Position numbers and translations under genes: made by a program. A stretch of 31,874 nucleotides of DNA from JAICKN01 sp036489565 (GTDB lineage: Bacteria > Acidobacteriota > Terriglobia > Terriglobales > Acidobacteriaceae), in assembly GCA_036489565.1 (NCBI GenBank), contig DASXFN010000098.1, forward strand, positions 1-31,874, in the 5' to 3' direction. The notes under the pieces were generated by a model. It searched no databases. It was not told where the DNA came from and was given only the letters and a program-made list of their open reading frames with translations. This document shows, one piece after another, positions 1 through 10,575 of the stretch (position 1 is the stretch's first letter; each line of letters opens with the position of its first letter).

Positions 1-265
1 CGCCCGGCTGAAAGACCATGAATACCGGCGTCGCATCCAGGACGTATTCAAATCTTCCCTTTAGGAATCCTGGACCGTGGGGAGCGGTTAGGATCCACCC
101 AAAGCGCCCCCCCGCGTTCCATACGCTGATGCCGGAACGGCCGCCGGAAACCGAGTGGCCGCCACCTGTCCATAGCTGGATTTCATGGCCTCCATCTTCA
201 GGCTTGGTCTGCGCACCGGCGAACACGCTGCATGCGAGCAGAAAAATGATGATCCAAATCTTCAT
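1..265 (-). CDS. Acyloxyacyl hydrolase / PagL-like lipid A deacylase, N-terminal part
   Basis: The gene starts at an ATG at 265 on the minus strand and runs off the left edge, so only about 88 codons are visible. The protein opens with a signal peptide (MKIWIIIFLLACSVFAGAQ) followed by a strand-rich segment containing HEIQLWTGGGHSV and a PHGPGFLKGRFEY stretch. This beginning resembles acidobacterial proteins annotated as acyloxyacyl hydrolase (PagL family, outer membrane beta-barrel lipid A 3-O-deacylases). The catalytic His/Ser region of PagL lies near the C-terminus and is outside the window, so the enzyme call rests on overall resemblance from memory. No clear Shine-Dalgarno sequence precedes the ATG. 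An unrelated outer membrane beta-barrel is the main alternative. Confidence 0.55.
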   Translation of the reverse strand, partial: MKIWIIIFLLACSVFAGAQTKPEDGGHEIQLWTGGGHSVSGGRSGISVWNAGGRFGWILTAPHGPGFLKGRFEYVLDATPVFMVFQPG

Positions 266-353
266 GGGAGCGATTCGTTGTTTCTTTATCACTGCGGGAT
301 CCTGCCAAACTCGCCACTAGGGCGATGATATAGGACGACACTGCCGACACTGC

Positions 354-1127
354 TTACAAACTCAATCCCCCATCCACGACCATGATCTCCCCGGTAATGA
401 AATGCGGCGCGGTGGCAAAAAACAGCACGGCGGCGGCGATTTCTTCGCCAGTCCCGTTGCGACGCATGGGGGTTTGCTTGGCCATTTTGCGCATAAACTC
501 TGCCGCCGCTACCTCACCCAGGTCAATCATGCCCGGGGCGACACAGTTCACGGCGATTTCCGGGGCCAGGGCCTTGGCCATTGCCTTGGTAAGCATGTGT
601 ACCGCGGCCTTTGAGGAACAATAGTGGGCGTGCTCGGCCCAAGCCCGCAGGCCGCCGAGCGACCCCATATTGATGATCTTTCCCTTCCGCTCTTTTAGAT
701 ATGGCAATGCTTCGCGCGAAACCAGAAACGGCCCGCGCGCGTTCGAGGCAAATATGTCGTCCCACTGTTTCAGAGTAATTTTTGCGAACTCCACGGTTTC
801 ATAGTTCGCGGCGTTGTTGATCAGGATGTCCAAGCCTCCGAGTTGGGTAGCGGCCTCGTGGACAGCCTCCTTCACGCTCAACTCGTCGGTCACATCACAC
901 GGCAAGGCGATCGCATTCACCTTGAATTTTTGGATTTCGTTGACTGTCCGCAGGGCGGTCTTGCCCGAATCCCGGAAGGTGATCGCCACATTCGCGCCCG
1001 CCTCCGCCAGCGCCAATGCCGAGGCCCGCCCAAGCCGGAGCGCTCCGCCCGTGATTAACGCATTCTTCCCTGCCAGAGGACGATTTCCCGAGTTCATTGA
1101 CCCTAATCCGCTCTTTCGCGTCGCCAT
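354..1127 (-). CDS. SDR family NAD(P)-dependent oxidoreductase
   Basis: This is a classical short-chain dehydrogenase/reductase of 257 residues. The Rossmann nucleotide-binding motif is TGGALRLG (about residues 26-33), a form also seen in pteridine-reductase-like SDRs. The NNAA motif (about 104-107), catalytic Ser156, Tyr169 and Lys173 (YxxxK in YCSSKAA) and the C-terminal TGEIMVVDGG are all present. The frame is open up to 1274, but the ATG at 1127 is preferred because a TACAAT box lies 7 bases before it. A second ATG at 1097 gives the same core with a shorter tail. The substrate cannot be told from sequence. The divergent neighbour is a glutaredoxin-like gene, which suggests but does not prove a redox role. 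Confidence 0.88.
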   Translation of the reverse strand: MATRKSGLGSMNSGNRPLAGKNALITGGALRLGRASALALAEAGANVAITFRDSGKTALRTVNEIQKFKVNAIALPCDVTDELSVKEAVHEAATQLGGLDILINNAANYETVEFAKITLKQWDDIFASNARGPFLVSREALPYLKERKGKIINMGSLGGLRAWAEHAHYCSSKAAVHMLTKAMAKALAPEIAVNCVAPGMIDLGEVAAAEFMRKMAKQTPMRRNGTGEEIAAAVLFFATAPHFITGEIMVVDGGLSL

Positions 1128-1134
1128 GGACAGG

Positions 1135-1140
1135 ATTGTA
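1135..1140 (-). promoter_or_regulatory. Candidate -10 box of a near-leaderless SDR transcript
   Basis: Read on the minus strand, TACAAT ends 7 bases before the ATG at 1127. There is no Shine-Dalgarno sequence between them and no good -35 hexamer at 17 bases. A transcript started from this box would begin at or next to the start codon. The call rests on a six-base match only. Confidence 0.35.
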
Positions 1141-1289
1141 ACCCCTTTGTGTACGGACAAAACGGATGCTCCGGACGCTGATAAGCCATCTTGTTCACCC
1201 CCGCCCTTCCGATTTTGTAAATTTGCAACGCGACGCGTAACATCTTCATCTGAGTATCGATAAAATCGAAGCAATAGTTTTTCTGGAAA

Positions 1290-1568
1290 ATGGACGCTTT
1301 AAAGGATACAATCCGCAACGCCATGCAGGAATTACGTCAAGTAGTGGTTTATTCCCGTAAGGGATGCCACCTCTGCGAGATCGTAAAAGAAACCCTGGGC
1401 AAGCTGGAACGCCGGGGAGGTTTCACCTGGGAAGAAGTGGACGTGGAGAGCGACAACACGCTCCGCCGCCAATTCACGGACGAAGTCCCTGTGGTATTTA
1501 TTGATGGGCGCAAAGCCTTCAAATACCGCATGAGCGAAACCGATTTTCTGCGCAAGCTCGCCAGCTAG
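1290..1568 (+). CDS. Glutaredoxin-like (DUF836 type) thiol protein
   Basis: A 92-residue thioredoxin-fold protein. It has the order expected of the glutaredoxin-like DUF836 family: strand VVVYSRKGCHLC with a CxxC redox motif (Cys26-x-x-Cys29), a helix (EIVKETLGKL), a strand with EEVDV, the cis-proline strand VPVVFIDGRK, and a C-terminal helix. Such proteins act in the cytoplasm as small thiol-disulfide carriers or in metal handling; the partner is not known. A downstream ATG at 1323 would remove a poorly conserved extension and is a possible start. It is followed 47 bases later by a DUF4242 gene on the same strand. Confidence 0.82.
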   Translation: MDALKDTIRNAMQELRQVVVYSRKGCHLCEIVKETLGKLERRGGFTWEEVDVESDNTLRRQFTDEVPVVFIDGRKAFKYRMSETDFLRKLAS

Positions 1569-1615
1569 ATAATTCTTATTCATCAGCACACTGTAAGAGA
1601 TGAACTGGAGGTTCC

Positions 1616-1888
1616 ATGCCGAAATACGTAATTGAGCGCGAAGTTCCCGGCGTAGGACAACTTGGCACTGAACAAATGCAAGCCATCTCGCAAACATCGT
1701 GCGGCGTTTTGCAGAAACTTGGCCCGCAAATTCAGTGGGTGCAGAGCTATGTTACCGGAGACAAAATTTACTGCATTTACATCGCGCCCAACGAGGAGAT
1801 GGTGCGCGAGCACGCCAAGCAGGGCGGCTTCCCCGCGAACAAAGTTTCGGAGATTAAAGCGATCATTGATCCCACCACAGCGGAATAG
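1616..1888 (+). CDS. DUF4242 domain-containing protein (SCO4226-like)
   Basis: A 90-residue protein matching the small ferredoxin-like-fold DUF4242 family: it opens PKYVIEREVPGVG, continues with a helix (TEQMQAISQTS) and the strand WVQSYVTGDKIYCIYIAP, and ends with EHAKQGGFPANKV. One characterised relative, SCO4226 of Streptomyces, binds nickel, but metal binding here is inference. The start is well supported by a GGAGG Shine-Dalgarno sequence four bases before the ATG. It probably shares a transcript with the upstream glutaredoxin-like gene and ends before a strong palindromic terminator. Confidence 0.8.
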   Translation: MPKYVIEREVPGVGQLGTEQMQAISQTSCGVLQKLGPQIQWVQSYVTGDKIYCIYIAPNEEMVREHAKQGGFPANKVSEIKAIIDPTTAE

Positions 1889-1993
1889 AGTAGCGCCCAA
1901 CGATACTGAGTCTTTATTGCGCCGCTGCGGAGCTTAAGCACATCGGCTATATGGGTTCGGCACAGCGCTAATCTATCCTTCCGGCTTATACAA

Positions 1994-2025
1994 AAAAGTA
2001 GGATCGGCATGCCGATCCTACTTTT
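1994..2025. terminator. 32-bp perfect palindrome, bidirectional terminator
   Basis: The arms AAAAGTAGGATCGGCA and its exact reverse complement meet without a spacer. Folded, this gives an 11-14 bp stem flanked by an A tract on one side and a T tract on the other, so it fits intrinsic termination in both directions. It sits between two convergent genes that end at 1888 (plus) and 2066 (minus). Confidence 0.75.
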
Positions 2026-2065
2026 CAACTCAGCCATCTCAGCCAGATATATCACTCCAAAACAA

Positions 2066-2527
2066 TTAGTCCGACCAGGCGAGATAGCCCGGAACGACAA
2101 TATTCACCACTGGAACAATTGTCAGAATGCCCCACCAGTTCGGCTTGCGCCGAGCTTCGGCAATCGCCATCCAGACAATGATCGACATGATGATGTTCAC
2201 GAGGGGAACCAGGAACAGTAAAAACCACCAGCCCGGTTTCTTGGCCACGGCAAGCATCAAAAATATATTGACGATTGGAATCCAGGCGAGCCATGCATTG
2301 GCTGTACCCGTCTTCGTGGCAATAGTCTGAAGAGCCAGGGCTATGTAGAGGTAAGCCGCGAAGCCGATAACCAAGGCAAACAACAGGACCACGCCGGAGA
2401 ATGCCGTTGCAGCAACTCCGTCATCAGAAGACTGGGCAAGGGCCATCCCGGCAGACGAGAGAATTAAGACCACAACGAATGCAGCGCTCAAACCCAAACG
2501 CGACAAGAGATTGAATCGTATTTTCAT
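2066..2527 (-). CDS. DUF5684-like small integral membrane protein
   Basis: A 153-residue membrane protein. An N-terminal signal-like segment ends around MALAQ (residue 32), followed by a hydrophobic helix (VVLLFALVIGFAAYLYIALAL), the hallmark AWIPIVNIFLML with KKPGWW, a further helix containing FLVPLVNIIMSIIVW, and a closing WWGILTIVPVVNIVVPGYLAW. The repeated P[IL]VNI / WW pattern is typical of the DUF5684 family, whose function is unknown. A clear AGGAGG Shine-Dalgarno sequence (2535-2540) lies 7 bases upstream of the ATG. A sigma-70-like promoter is visible further up. It appears to be a single-gene unit. Confidence 0.75.
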   Translation of the reverse strand: MKIRFNLLSRLGLSAAFVVVLILSSAGMALAQSSDDGVAATAFSGVVLLFALVIGFAAYLYIALALQTIATKTGTANAWLAWIPIVNIFLMLAVAKKPGWWFLLFLVPLVNIIMSIIVWMAIAEARRKPNWWGILTIVPVVNIVVPGYLAWSD

Positions 2528-2594
2528 TCAAATGCCTCCTGGAAGCTGAGGAAACTACCGCATCACGCGGCCAATGGCTCGCGCGTTGTGCGGA

Positions 2595-2622
2595 AGTATA
2601 CCTAGGAAGAAAAGGAATGCAA
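2595..2622 (-). promoter_or_regulatory. Sigma-70-like promoter for the DUF5684 gene
   Basis: On the minus strand TTGCAT (2622-2617) and TATACT (2600-2595) are separated by 16 bases. Both hexamers are close to the consensus TTGACA/TATAAT. The predicted start of transcription would give a leader of about 60 bases that includes the AGGAGG ribosome binding site of the gene at 2527. Confidence 0.5.
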
Positions 2623-2657
2623 TGGCAATCTGCAATTGGAAACGGCGGGTGAAATTC

Positions 2658-3038
2658 TTACGTCCCGGACTTGCGGCGCTTTCGCGCTGGCGGACGGGGT
2701 GCGGCCAGGCGAGAGACGAACTTGTGGGCCATTCTGAGCAAGTCGCGCAAAACGGCAGGAGTGATTTTTGAGAAACGGACCAATACGGCGGTATATCCGG
2801 CATAGTGGTCCGTGATGTAGTAAACGTCGGGGGCGGCGGCGAGCAACTCCGCGCGATCATCAAAGTCCAGGCGGACGAGAAGCGACCCAGGTTCGGCAGA
2901 GCGGTTCGTGGGAAGACATGCCAGAAGTTTCCCGCGGATCTTGAGTGCCGGAGCTCCGAAGGCTGTGCTCGTTTCAACCCCCGGCAGTGTGAGTCCGATC
3001 TCCCGCACGGTGTCGAAGTTGATTTTGCCTTTAGGCAT
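2658..3038 (-). CDS. MmcQ/YjbR family protein
   Basis: A 126-residue cytoplasmic protein. The start fits the MmcQ/YjbR (CyaY-like fold) family: a helix with VREIGLTLPGVETSTAFG, the strand PALKIRGKLLACL, the LLVRLDF strand, and the late TDHYAGYTAVLVRFSKI followed by a helix with LRDLLRMAHKFV. Members are often labelled DNA-binding because of their fold, but a biochemical role is not established. The C-terminus is a short basic tail (RPPARKRRKSGT). The upstream arabinofuranosidase gene ends 57 bases before its start on the same strand, so co-transcription is possible though functionally unlikely. Confidence 0.8.
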   Translation of the reverse strand: MPKGKINFDTVREIGLTLPGVETSTAFGAPALKIRGKLLACLPTNRSAEPGSLLVRLDFDDRAELLAAAPDVYYITDHYAGYTAVLVRFSKITPAVLRDLLRMAHKFVSRLAAPRPPARKRRKSGT

Positions 3039-3095
3039 GACGCTGGCGAAGGAAGCGGGAATTTCGCGTTCGCTGTTTATGGAGCGCTTCCGACA

Positions 3096-6000
3096 TTAAT
3101 GAGATTTCCTGTAATAGCGATTGGGGGCACCGGGCGTTGGAACATTGTCGGTGAGCTGCGCCCCGCTGTTATGTGGATGCGTCAACGCGGAGGTGACGGT
3201 GATGCCGGTGCCTGAAATTTGTGCGCCGACCGCGTGCGCATGAGTGAGCGGCGCGGAGACAATGATTGAGGTGCCGCCGAATCTTCTGATGGAAGCGACA
3301 ACCGCCGTTTCAGAGTTCGCGTCATTGTCAATGGTTATGGTCTGGCCTTCGCGAAAACCAATCGCGCTTGCGACAGGAACCACGGTCGCGCCAGCCTCGG
3401 TGGCGGCATCCAGATTGGTGCCACCTGCGGTGCCAACCGTTGCGATGATGGCGTTCTCCACGGTCGCACCTGTATCAATCATGACCTTCTCGCCTGGCTC
3501 AAATCCTTCCACGCTGGTGACTTTGATATTGGTGGCACCGGCGCCTGCATCGGCCGACAGTGTGGCGGCAGCCTGTGTCAGAAAGTCCGAGCAGTTGCTG
3601 TCGGTGTCAGCGCCGTCAGGAAAACGACCCGAGCTCTGATTTGTAACTGCGGCAGCGGCCCGTCCGAAGAAGCCACCAGCCGGGCCGGGCGTGGGCGCGT
3701 GGCATCCGCTCTGCTCTGAACCAGAGGTGGCTTGATAACCTTCAGCCGCCCACGGATCAACGAGGCCTCCGTAGTTTAGGCTGTCCACAACCAGACCAGA
3801 AGCGTCACGCAGCACCATGCTGCCTTCCTTGAAGGAGACATTGAATCTTCCGAACATAACGGCGTTGGTGGTTAGCTCAGGGCCTCCGAACCACTGGTTG
3901 GGTGCGGGCGTGCCCTGATAGCCAGCGGTTGTGACTGCGGCGTCATGCACAACCGCGTTGATCTCATGGCTCCTGGCCAGGGGGCTGTCAAGCTTAATGC
4001 CACTGCCAAGTGCCTGAACAGGCTCATTGCTCGAGTGCGCAAAGGCCGTCGCAGGTTCGAAGGTGATTCCCGTTCCCCGATCACTGAAGGGCAGGTTGGC
4101 CGCATGGTTGAACTGTAGTGGAGCAGCCAGGTCGAGGCCTGTGCCGGGATCTACAACCGTCTCGCCGTTTATGTGCGCCTGAGTCAAAACGGGAGTGAAG
4201 TCAATGCTGGTACCGCCAGAACTCGCAGCGCCGACAGCGGCAATGGTAACGGTCTGTGGGTTCGCGGGCGTGCCGATGGTGATCTTGTCGCCTGCAACAA
4301 AACCGCTCGCGCTGCGGACCTTGATATTGGATTCGCCGGCGCTCACATTTTCCGAAAGATTGGTTCGATTTGCCTGCGTGCCGACGCGCGTCACGGTGAC
4401 GGTCTCAATGCCATGGCCCATGCTGTCGATGTCCAACCTGATTTTGTCACCGACCGAGATGTTGTCCACCGGCGTCACCTTAATATTGGTTGAGCCGGCG
4501 GGAGCGTCCGCATCCACATAGCCTTGCGTGCCCTGCTTACCGACTGCCGTGACGGTGGCTACTTCATAGCGTTCCACTTCTTTTGCGACTGCGGGGTAGA
4601 TGGCTCCGTAGCCCAAGGCAATCTTCTCGCCGACTACGAAGCCGGAGGCAGTGGTGACGGGAACATTGGTTGAGCCGACAGGGATCGTGATCACCGGACC
4701 ATCGGGAAGCGGCTGCCACACCGTCGTATTGTTGCTGGCGGCTGTGCCGATGCTCGCAATCTTGCGGGTTTCTGAGTTCGAGCCGGAACCGATGCTGATG
4801 GTATTACCGACCGACATGCCTGTGGTGCTTCTCACGTGAATGTTGCTATCGCCTGCACTTACGGAAGTTACCAGACCAGAGTTGGAGAGGCCGAGAAGAT
4901 AGAAGCCGCCCGCTGCGAGCTTCGTTCCAGCAGCGATTTTCACGGTCGAGAAAATGGCCTGTTGCGTCGGATGTTCGGTAAGCGTCCAGTTGGAGATGCC
5001 CACGCTTCGTGAACCAGCGTTGTAAAGTTCGATGAAGGAATCCGTTGAGTTGTTGTGAGATCCCGAGCTAATGCGAAACTCGTTGATCTTGATCGGGCTG
5101 ACATTCCGCACCTTCTCGACCGCTGTTTCCACTTGCTTTTCGCCGGTCGCTGAGTTCGTCCATTGCGCTTTGGCTATTAAGTCGCCGTTGAATGCCGCTG
5201 GTCCTGAAGTGATTTTGAAAGTTGCGCTTACGCTCGTACCGGGCGCGACCGGATCGGCAAATGTCTTTGAGGTCCCGGCGGTATCTGCAACGAGCGACGT
5301 CCACCGTTTGTTGGGCAGCGAAATGCTTAACGTTACATTGGCTGCGGGCGCACCCGTGGCATTCGTAAATTTCACTGAAGCGTCTTGCGAAGATCCCGGC
5401 AAGAAAGTCTGAAGACCTGGCGGAGTGGCAGTTGCCGATGCTGGAGTCAAACTCAACTGAGGCACATCGTATTTAGCAGCCACAATGTTGGCCTGTATCA
5501 ATTGATCGGTGGCGTTAGTTGGGAACGTGCCTGCGGCCGTCACGGCGCCTTCATAGAAAGTTCCTTGTGAGCCGTTGCTGTTGTCGCCGCCGTTGCCTAA
5601 CAAGATCGCCCCCTGCTTACGCATCGGGTCATAGGTGGCGTTGACCCGCGGGCCATCGAACATGACCGACAATGCGCCTTTCTGCGAGTCGCCGCCCATG
5701 GAGGTCCAATGGTGCGGTTCTCCTTTGGCCATCGCAGTCACGAATCGCCAGGTGATGGTCGCCAGGTTTGAGCAGAATTTGGTTCCATCCGGATTGACGC
5801 AACCAACCAAATTATTTTCCTGGTCAGTCATGACCCAAGGGCCCGGGGGATGCCCGTGATACCACGGCGTGGCGTTGCCGTAGTAGGCAGTTTCCATGGT
5901 GCCGTTGTCGTCGTCGCGGCTGTCGGTCTCTGCATTACCGTAGTCAAAGCAGCAACCATTGTTGAAGTGCAATCCGTTAATGACCCAATATTGTCCCTCG

Positions 6001-6560
6001 GCCTGATCGTCCACTGCAGTGCCTTTCGGATCATCATTGCGGAGTCCCATGCCTGGCTCAATGAAGACGCCATAGGCTTTGTGACTCATGATCGTAATCG
6101 GCGCCATGTCGGCGATTGGCAGGTTGTTAAATCCACCCAAGGCTGGCCCATTGAATCCACCGCGCGGCGCTTGCGTCAGGTTGTTGTGCTTGGGCGATTG
6201 ATCGTAGATGGTGGTGACCCAGCAGTAGGTATTAGCGCAGAACCGATCCTGCGCGGCAGCGTCGGCGTATCCGCCCGCATCTGACGCATCAGGCTGAACG
6301 ACGCCAATGTCCAAGGTCTTGCCGTCCGACTGGCGCAGAACCTGATAGAGCGGGCCGTTGTAGGACGCGTACAGCGCGCGGGTGGTGCTATGGGCGGCCA
6401 CGCAGGGATCGCTGGCTGCGGCATAAATATCGCATGGGCCCTGCGGTCTGGACAGAGAAACATCGGCATGCGTTCCTGCCTGTTGCGCAGTCATTTTGGA
6501 GACCCCAAAAAATGTGAGCGCCAGTGCGAGCGCAAGCGCGAGATTAATTTTCGTTTTCAT
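3096..6560 (-). CDS. Secreted GH54-type alpha-L-arabinofuranosidase with NEW3-like, lamin-tail-like and repeat modules
   Basis: A 1154-residue secreted protein with a signal peptide (residues 1-25). Residues 42-365 match the catalytic domain of GH54 arabinofuranosidase B: CDIYAAASDPCVAAHSTTRA, the vicinal Cys203-Cys204 in NGCCFDYGNAE, Glu248 in TDQENN and Asp326 in GNGGDNSN. By spacing from memory of the Aspergillus enzyme, Glu248 and Asp326 sit where its nucleophile and acid/base lie. Residues 370-485 look like an immunoglobulin-like NEW3 module. Residues 488-560 (KINEFRISSGS, FIELYNAG) begin a lamin-tail-like domain, whose apparent last strands (MVLRDASGLVVDSLNYGG) appear only at 915-932. 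Six copies of a ~40-residue repeat lie at about 568-777 and 1005-1091. The usual GH54 arabinose-binding CBM42 is absent. It would cleave terminal arabinofuranose from plant polymers outside the cell. Confidence 0.8.
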   Translation of the reverse strand: MKTKINLALALALALTFFGVSKMTAQQAGTHADVSLSRPQGPCDIYAAASDPCVAAHSTTRALYASYNGPLYQVLRQSDGKTLDIGVVQPDASDAGGYADAAAQDRFCANTYCWVTTIYDQSPKHNNLTQAPRGGFNGPALGGFNNLPIADMAPITIMSHKAYGVFIEPGMGLRNDDPKGTAVDDQAEGQYWVINGLHFNNGCCFDYGNAETDSRDDDNGTMETAYYGNATPWYHGHPPGPWVMTDQENNLVGCVNPDGTKFCSNLATITWRFVTAMAKGEPHHWTSMGGDSQKGALSVMFDGPRVNATYDPMRKQGAILLGNGGDNSNGSQGTFYEGAVTAAGTFPTNATDQLIQANIVAAKYDVPQLSLTPASATATPPGLQTFLPGSSQDASVKFTNATGAPAANVTLSISLPNKRWTSLVADTAGTSKTFADPVAPGTSVSATFKITSGPAAFNGDLIAKAQWTNSATGEKQVETAVEKVRNVSPIKINEFRISSGSHNNSTDSFIELYNAGSRSVGISNWTLTEHPTQQAIFSTVKIAAGTKLAAGGFYLLGLSNSGLVTSVSAGDSNIHVRSTTGMSVGNTISIGSGSNSETRKIASIGTAASNNTTVWQPLPDGPVITIPVGSTNVPVTTASGFVVGEKIALGYGAIYPAVAKEVERYEVATVTAVGKQGTQGYVDADAPAGSTNIKVTPVDNISVGDKIRLDIDSMGHGIETVTVTRVGTQANRTNLSENVSAGESNIKVRSASGFVAGDKITIGTPANPQTVTIAAVGAASSGGTSIDFTPVLTQAHINGETVVDPGTGLDLAAPLQFNHAANLPFSDRGTGITFEPATAFAHSSNEPVQALGSGIKLDSPLARSHEINAVVHDAAVTTAGYQGTPAPNQWFGGPELTTNAVMFGRFNVSFKEGSMVLRDASGLVVDSLNYGGLVDPWAAEGYQATSGSEQSGCHAPTPGPAGGFFGRAAAAVTNQSSGRFPDGADTDSNCSDFLTQAAATLSADAGAGATNIKVTSVEGFEPGEKVMIDTGATVENAIIATVGTAGGTNLDAATEAGATVVPVASAIGFREGQTITIDNDANSETAVVASIRRFGGTSIIVSAPLTHAHAVGAQISGTGITVTSALTHPHNSGAQLTDNVPTPGAPNRYYRKSH
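3288..3548 (-). repeat. Two further copies of the same repeat near the C-terminus
   Basis: These bases encode residues about 1005-1091. The copies begin AGATNIKVTSVEGF and AGATVVPVASAIGF. Each is followed by GEKVMID or GQTITID and an alternating hydrophobic strand. They are separated from the first four copies by the segment carrying the apparent end of the lamin-tail-like domain. Confidence 0.72.
4230..4859 (-). repeat. Four repeat copies inside the arabinofuranosidase gene
   Basis: These bases encode residues about 568-777. Each copy follows the pattern G-x-[ST]-N-[IV]-x-V, then GF or similar, then GDKI or GEKI, then an ET/V-T-V strand and VGT. Starts are near residues 568, 627, 687 and 739. 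Copy 2 carries extra residues. The unit resembles short beta-strand repeats common in secreted proteins of actinobacteria and acidobacteria; its function is unknown. Confidence 0.75.
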
Positions 6561-6697
6561 GTTTTTATGTTTATCCCGTCTACCCTGCCGGAATTCAGTC
6601 CAGCATTAAAGGTCTGTCATTCCTCAGGGAAACACCAGCGAATCTAACGGCAAGGGCCGTGTCAGAGCCAAAGTGGCTCCGGCGGGCGTTGCGGCGT

Positions 6698-9991
<3,294 letters not shown>

Positions 9992-10015
9992 TCGTTAAAG
10001 TCGCTCGTTTCAAAC

Positions 10016-10474
10016 CTAATCTACGGTTATAGACACCCACCAGTCAGCTTGTCCTTCTTGATTTATTCCTATACCTTGCTCAGAGCATGATGTCTGAGAG
10101 TTTTTGGTGGGCTGAAATGTAACCGCCGTTCTGTATTCTTTTCCATTCCATTTGGTCGCCAACCAATACTGGCCTGGGTTCTCGTTTTTAAACTCAAACT
10201 GCCCATGTTTATCCGTCGTGACTGATGCAATCGCAGTTAGAGACTCGCAACATGTGTCATCTTCATGTCGCTCAAACAAACTTACAGAAAGACCACGGAG
10301 CGCTTTTCTGTTTTCCGAATACGTGTTTGCATCTTTTCGATCGGGTATTTTCTCTACATGCTCCAATCGCCCACATAATCGATCCACACCCCACGGCTTA
10401 TTCTCTTGCGCATGCACCACCTGCACAAGCACGATCAGAGAAAGAAGCAACGTACTAAATTTCACCTCTTCCAC
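10016..10474 (-). CDS. Small secreted protein with carboxypeptidase-regulatory-like fold
   Basis: A 152-residue unrecognised protein starting with GTG at 10474. Residues 4-22 form a signal peptide (KFSTLLLSLIVLVQVVHA, cut before Q23). The rest contains GLSVSLFERH, then TDKHGQFEFKNENPGQYWL and TAVTFQP, the pattern of a transthyretin/CarboxypepD_reg-like beta sandwich. Cys75, Cys76 and Cys130 could form disulfides. The GTG lies inside the carA-tail remnant, whose GGAGG supplies the ribosome binding site, at the same offset from the carA tail as the alternative GTG at 11271 of the methyltransferase gene. Three lines of 60 bases counted by hand gave 43-45% GC against 57% in one carB line, a sign of foreign origin. 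No role in carbamoyl phosphate synthesis is apparent. Confidence 0.7.
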   Translation of the reverse strand: MEEVKFSTLLLSLIVLVQVVHAQENKPWGVDRLCGRLEHVEKIPDRKDANTYSENRKALRGLSVSLFERHEDDTCCESLTAIASVTTDKHGQFEFKNENPGQYWLATKWNGKEYRTAVTFQPTKNSQTSCSEQGIGINQEGQADWWVSITVD

Positions 10475-10572
10475 GCCTCCATCATTTTCACGAAATCTTT
10501 GAACAGATAATGCGAGTCGTGTGGGCCGGGGCCGATAATCAGAATTTTCGAGATGTCAGTTCGTTTGGGCAT
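10462..10572 (-). pseudogene. In-frame carB'-carA' fusion remnant (36 codons)
   Basis: An ATG at 10572 opens a 36-codon frame ending in TGA at 10462. It begins MPKRTDISKILIIG, identical to the first 14 residues of CarB, then continues PGPHDSHYLFKDFVKMM and EAWKR, matching the last 22 residues of CarA (PGPHDSHYLFKDFVKMM, EEWKG). The join falls where both genes read CC[CT]GG[CT]CC-like sequence, so a microhomology junction is plausible. In the carA part I count eight base differences from the resident gene over about 65 bases, most of them silent third positions, so the copy came from a diverged but once functional carA. It has no catalytic content. It starts 3 bases after the methyltransferase stop codon and overlaps the start of the next gene by 13 bases. 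Confidence 0.88.
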
Positions 10573-10575
10573 CCG

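Noticed and set aside
814..1263. 149-codon plus-strand open frame opposite the SDR gene
   Set aside because: It is the antisense shadow of a well-supported dehydrogenase and resembles no protein family.
6650..6690. Hairpins after carB (GAGCCA/TGGCTC and ACGGC/GCCGT)
   Set aside because: The stems are short and no T tract follows on the minus strand, so a terminator cannot be supported.
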